DNA of 64,000 bases from Harmothoe impar (Eukaryota > Annelida > Polychaeta > Phyllodocida > Polynoidae), in the NCBI GenBank assembly GCA_947462335.1, contig OX381710.1, forward strand, positions 59,466,842-59,530,841. Reading direction: 5' to 3'. Each line of letters begins with the position of its first letter. Positions within the stretch are counted from its first letter, which is position 1. The notes below the pieces were generated by a model. The model saw nothing but the letters and a program-made list of their open reading frames with translations. It was not told the DNA's origin and did no database searches. Shown here piece by piece: positions 59,486-64,000 of this stretch. The position numbers and the translations under genes are program-made.

Positions 59486-60029
59486 GGTGGCGACAGATTA
59501 CAAAACATCCAGTTAGGTGACGTCCATTATCAACGTCCCTGGGGGAGATGTGTAATCCTGATGGGGTGTTCATTGAATACATTTGGAGAGATTCGCTAGG
59601 GTGATCAGATTATACCCCCAGATCAGCTTTTTTCAAAGTGGCAAATTTAAGAGAAAATAACAAAGTCTTCTTGAGGGGCTCAGTGAATAGGATGACTGAG
59701 AATTAACTCACGTTTTGATTAAAAAAAAATATATATATAATATATGACACACTTGTATATCCATCTCATCTGATGTCCCTCCTGATGATCCAACCCATAT
59801 GTGTTTATGACCTAAACAAGACAATATATATAGAGCACAATGCTGCCGGGCTCTCTATGTGAGAATGACTCACTATTTTAATAGGGACAACCCCAGTCCC
59901 AAAGGAAGGCCAGGATGGCAGTATTGACACATGTATAAATATGTGATGTGATCTGCAGAGGAAACCATACTGAAAAAAATGGTCAGGCCTACCCTCCTGG
60001 CTCGTCACACCCCAATACAACCCCTGCAG
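59486..60029. other. No gene seen
   Basis: AT-rich stretch including a short TA-rich tract near 59728-59745. Confidence 0.45.
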
Positions 60030-60787
60030 GGGGCTGCGACGTGACGCTCCACTGACCTGTCAGTCATACCTCTACGCCACGCCCACTTTGGGAGGTTGGG
60101 TGTGGGAGGTTGGGGGGGGGGGGGGGTTGGCCCCGGGGGCGGGGTGGCCGTTTGTGTTGTGTGGAGAGAGCTGATGTGCTGACTTGTGTGGTTGTGCCGC
60201 ACGTCGTACACATCATACTGACAGTCACGGTGACGGGGAGACAGAGGGAGGCAGAGGGACACAAGGAGAAAAGAGGGACACACAAGTCTCACCATACGAG
60301 TCAGGTCGGTGGGTGCCTGTCAGTCAGCGCGCACCCCTCCCCACACACCGACCCACCAGGAGCCCCAGTGGCCATACCGTGCTGCAGGATCCAACCCCTC
60401 CTCACCCACACACGGACCACAGCCTCCACACACAACACAAGGGTGCAACTCTCCGCCAACCTGCCAAGGAGTACAAATCCCGGATTCACCCCTTTCAAGT
60501 CACTACAGTGTTAAAAGTTATATTTACCGAAACTTCACAGTGAGTGATTTATTGTGGATTATTCATACACTGCAGGACTTCACAGAGATGAGCGCCTTTT
60601 AGCAGCAAAGTGACAGCAGTGTTGTGAGCACTATACCTCAAACTGAAAGCCCTTACTCATGGAATGATATATACCACAATAGCCCTACTGTGTCATGCCC
60701 TGGAGTAGTAAAAGCCGTGAAGGTGTCCACAGGAGCAGTGTTGTAGGTGTGTGGAGCTGCCAGGTGCTACCTACCTGTCTACTTACA
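60030..60787 (+). promoter_or_regulatory. CpG-containing promoter / 5' leader candidate
   Basis: Holds a CCACGCCCAC (KLF-type) box near 60078, a G14 run, GGGGGCGGGG (Sp1-type) near 60135, a TGACGTG-like and a TCGTACACATC stretch, then a C-rich unique leader. Frames up to 134 codons are low-complexity His/Pro/Thr. The region ends at an acceptor-like CTGTCTACTTACAG before the candidate exon at 60789. It could be a first exon, promoter or both; only composition and motifs support this. Confidence 0.3.
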
Positions 60788-60788
60788 G

Positions 60789-60838
60789 CGGCTCAGCCAG
60801 GAGGAGGATCATCCTGTGCCGTGGATCATACCCTACAG
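60789..60838 (+). CDS. Candidate internal exon, 50 bp
   Basis: The acceptor TACCTGTCTACTTACAG ends at 60788 and a good donor CAG|GTGAGA starts at 60839. All three frames are open (RLSQEEDHPVPWIIPY, GSARRRIILCRGSYPT, AQPGGGSSCAVDHTLQ), so coding phase cannot be chosen. It may instead be the 3' end of a longer untranslated first exon, since upstream sequence is CpG-rich. No family recognised. Confidence 0.35.
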
Positions 60839-62887
60839 GTGAGACAATTACACCGTAGCCGCCTTTTGTACAGGTAAAAACACCTGCAGCCTGCAAGTCG
60901 TGCACACACCAGGTGTGATAATGTGAGTTGAGATAAAAAGAAATTCTAGAATGTATAGCATTTGTCAATGGTTCCATTCTTTGAGCTAGAACAATACTGC
61001 TCGTGGAATCATCTTCTGTATGTAATATTTGCGCGCCTTTCTCGGCAGTCTGATGTTACTGTTTGCACCCGACCATTTTCATCTGAGATGTATTTTGATT
61101 TAAGACGTCTTTCTTCCAACTTTCCACTATAATAACCCTATAATGTATTGTGACTAATATTTAGAATCAGAAGGAGTCACATGATAAAACTATCAAGAAA
61201 TGGAAATCAAAAGTTAAGATGATCTTTTTCTCCTACAGTTTATGATCAATACCTTTATTTGATACCGAGTTCAGTGCTAGGGCACCAGATCCTTTTGGTG
61301 ACGTGCGAAATGTAGACCTCGGGTTCTGGCTACAGGAGGTGTGTGGACTCAGCTGACAGCAATGAGTTAAGGCACCTGTAATGCGCCTTATGAGATATTG
61401 TGTCACAAGTCTATATGACTGACCACTTTAGGGGGGAACTTTAATATTAGCACAATCAACATTGAATGTCGCTGCAAAGTCCTGCTAGTACACAAATTAC
61501 AATTGCCCCAGGCTCGGGAGTTTTCTATGGGTTTTACAACTTGCAAATCGTGTTTTTACCCTTGCTCAGAGGCGGAAGCACGGCGAAAGAAGGGGGTTGT
61601 TGCTAGTTGGGGACATTTCTTGATTAAGATGGATGAAAATCCGATGAGATTAAAAAGATGCATTTGGTTGGTTGCGTTGCTTCCGGAGCAGTGGAGTTTG
61701 GAGCGTTTAATGGGCAGCATTGTGGAAGCAGGGAGGCGCTATTTTCTCATTACCTGGCTGTTAAACCCACATTGTCTTTATGTGCAGGTAGGAAGAAGAG
61801 TGAGTGAGAATTAACCAACACCGGATAAATACCTACAGATGTGCTGCTCTGCTAAAATACAGGACAGCTTCAATCTAAATGCCAGTCTTGATGTGTGCTT
61901 GAATGAGGTTGTCCGTCATTTAATATTAGCAGGGGGTTCACCCTATATGCCATTTTGAAGGTAATGAAGGATTGGTTCAATACAATCTATGAAGAACTTA
62001 GGTAGGGCCTGGCTGCAGTTTGTAGTCCCCACTCTCTTCCCGTCATGCCTTCCGCTGGCTGCATCCCGGACTACAAGGGAAAACGCCTGATAACTCAAAA
62101 TGACACAATAATTATAAAAAAAAGAAAAAGATTCCGTTCAAAAATAAAGGAAGTTGCGATTGTATAAGATATCGGGCTGAAAATCTACACCGTGTATCAT
62201 ATAGCAGGATGCATTAATCTACATTACGTTCTACGCTTGAGTTCGGTGGAATAAAAAAAGTAAGGAAAAATACCACTACATTACGTTCTACCTCACAGGA
62301 GTTACTGTATTCAGAAAGTGAGAAGACCTCACGGGTTCTTCTCAAACGCTCCACTTCAGCAAATGGAGATGTAGAGGGGCTGGGCAAGAAGTCAACGTCT
62401 GTGACTCCTCACTTTCAGCAATCTTGGCCCACTCTTAAACCCTCATTTCCCCCCATTCCCACCAACCTACTTGATGCTCACTTAACCCGGTCCGCCCTGG
62501 AGTAGAAAGCACAGCGTTTCCACCCCTGGAGGAGGGCCAGCAAGGCCAGCAGTCAACAACATTGCCGCAAAAATCCTACAAAAATCTCCACTTCCTAAGT
62601 TCTTGCAATTCTTCTAAAAGAGACTTGGAGATTAAAACACAACATGCTGGAAGTGATCCCACAGGAGCAGGAGGAAAGCTTCCGCTCTTATCTCCGATTT
62701 TACTTCCACTTCCTGCCGAGTTTTCTTCTTTTTAATTAGACGTTATTTCCTCCCACTTGGAACTACAGAAAGAGGATCAGTTGAGCCAGTCAAGAAGCAG
62801 TGTTTGTGTTGGGAATGGGAAGTTTCAGTGGGCAATTTCTGAGACTTAACTGCGGCATGGAGAAACTCCTGTAGTTTTTAGGAGGTA
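60839..62887. other. No gene confirmed; weak ORF at 61527-61814
   Basis: A + frame from ATG 61527 (MGFTTCKSCFYPCSEAEARR...) runs 95 codons and crosses a possible donor CAG|GTAGGA at 61787. Composition is ordinary, but there is no upstream signal. An acceptor-like TTTTTCTCCTACAG ends at 61240. The rest is unique non-coding DNA. Confidence 0.25.
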
Positions 62888-63841
62888 CACTGAAAATTCT
62901 TGGGGTTAGACAATGCTAACATATCTTAGTCAAAACCACTAACTTATCAGCATTATTAAATCGAACTAAGATTTTGCTAAATTATGACTAACTTTTCACT
63001 AACCAGCTACCCACAGGAACTCCACACCAGGTGACAGCACAAGCAAATCATGAGATATTTATCTATATGATAAGATTGTAATTGCACTTGTTTTCATGCT
63101 TAGAGGTAACCTTTTCTAATTTTGAATATGATATGGGATGTAACATAATGTATGTATGTATCTACTTAGCCAGTTTAAAAAAAAAAACTGATCAACCTAT
63201 TCCAATGAGGTTTTCTGAATGGGACACCTTTTTTGTGTTTTTGAAAAATGCATATATCAAAGACAGACTCAAGTCTCTAAATGGCCAATTCTACAGGACA
63301 ATAATTGTTATGTAGACAAACTGGCTTCAATGGATGGAGTTACCATTGCACAGGTAACTCATGATGTGGTTGTTGCATATAAACCAGGGCCATGCCACTG
63401 ACTGGTTATAGATGTACTAATCACTAATGAATGACTACCGTAAATTCCTGCATGTAACTTGTGGGTTATACTAGAACCAAACCTCTAGTGCAGGTTATAC
63501 AATATTCTCAGGTCTATGGGCGGGTAATACAAGGGTTTTTGAAGGTATAGTACAGTACCAAAATCACAATTTTCAAGCCCTAGGTAGAGGTTATAGGATT
63601 CTCTCAAAGTCAGGGTGTGAGTTATATGTGAGATGCGGGTGAACACCAGATTTTATGGTAGCCTCATAAGTTCAGGTGACCTGGGCAATGCTAACTTTTA
63701 GCTAAGGGTTAGCAGCAAAAGGCTAAGATAGGATAGGAACTTTGGGCACGTAATTTTCGCTAATGTTTGTACAAAAGTTAGTAAAAGGTTAGTACAACCT
63801 ACTAACTTTTGACTAACATATGAGATTCAATATTTTCAGTG
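62888..63841. mobile_element. CACTG-ended element F, GTTAGT words (954 bp)
   Basis: The ends are CACTGAAAATTCTTGG and, read inward from the right, CACTGAAAATATTGAATC, with TA on both sides. Words based on CTAACTTTT and TTAGTCAAAA occur in both arms (62915-63005 and 63690-63820) in opposite main orientation. A second element is nested at 63436-63660. There is no transposase frame; the 60-77 codon frames inside are chance. Confidence 0.8.
63436..63660. mobile_element. Nested MITE with TACCGTAAA ends (225 bp)
   Basis: The left end is TACCGTAAATTCCTGCATG; the right end read inward is TACCATAAAATCTGGTG. The inverted match is about 10 bp, with TA as possible target duplication. Words GGTTATAC/GGTAATAC/GAGTTATA recur inside. 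It interrupts element F, so it inserted later. Confidence 0.65.
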
Positions 63842-63904
63842 TAATAGTGGGTGAGGCTAGTAGTAGATAACACCCCACCCGACCCCCCAAGGGAGGTTTT
63901 GAAT

Positions 63905-64000
63905 TTTAAGAGCTCCATCCATCTTTTCGTTGTAGGCCCTTGGTGTCGGCGAAATGTTCATCGACTGGTGACTTTGTCGGAGACTTTGGTCCGACAAGGG
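63905..64000. repeat. Repeat-like end, cut by the window
   Basis: CCTTGGTGTCGGCGAAATGTTC is followed by a perfect 8-bp hairpin TTGTCGGA...TCCGACAA (63974-63997). The style resembles Penelope-type tails, but the element is cut off by the window end and cannot be assigned. Confidence 0.3.

Noticed and set aside
60110..60602. 134-, 119- and 97-codon overlapping plus frames
   Set aside because: Three overlapping low-complexity His/Pro/Thr frames in the same C-rich leader cannot all be genes; more likely untranslated or promoter sequence.
1..64000. CRISPR array, bacterial operon, prophage or plasmid origin
   Set aside because: No regular repeat-spacer pattern, no dense coding, no ribosome-binding sites; the word arrays are short, irregular and arranged in inverted arms of transposon-like elements.

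Overview
This 64 kb window looks like intronic and intergenic DNA from an animal with a large, repeat-rich genome. A marine invertebrate or invertebrate deuterostome would fit, but the species cannot be named from this sequence. There are no bacterial-type operons, Shine-Dalgarno sites, CRISPR arrays, rRNA genes or intact tRNA genes. Open frames are short, and the longest ones come from microsatellites or a 27-bp minisatellite. Splice-like signals, CpG-rich promoter-type patches with NRF1, CRE, E-box, GC-box and YY1 motifs, tRNA-derived SINE heads, a decayed LINE fragment and many inverted-repeat DNA elements all point to a metazoan nuclear genome.

Layout. 0-7 kb: a small inverted-repeat element, microsatellites, and two CpG-rich promoter-like patches near 4.8 and 6.3 kb; the second is flanked by candidate first exons on both strands. 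8-13 kb: a short candidate exon at 8.82 kb, a 1.4 kb element with CACTG ends, and a promoter-like block at 12.3-12.65 kb with two CArG boxes, a MEF2 site and two CACGTG boxes, next to a minus-strand ATG and splice donor. 14-26 kb: a 30-bp tandem repeat, a hAT-like element with an exact 8-bp duplication, a 2.3 kb CACTG element carrying a 1.6 kb minisatellite, and a third CACTG element. 26-44 kb: mostly unique non-coding DNA with one LINE relic, three tRNA-derived sequences, a fourth CACTG element and two more candidate short exons. 44-64 kb: pogo-like, GGGTAGATT-type, CTATCTGTATC-word, hAT-like and two further CACTG elements, and a CpG-containing 5'-region with a candidate exon at 60.8 kb.

The main result is a recurring transposon design. 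Six elements start CAC and end GTG (CACTG-like ends), are flanked by a duplicated dinucleotide (TA in four, CA in two), and carry a family-specific short word repeated in opposite orientations in the two arms. No transposase is visible in any of them. The best established relatives are CACTA/CMC-type DNA transposons, whose transposases bind subterminal repeats, but the dinucleotide duplication and the variety of word families deserve a proper search. Twelve inverted-repeat elements together cover about 15% of the window.

No protein-coding gene can be named. Coding calls are restricted to short candidate exons and a few weak open frames, all at modest or low confidence.
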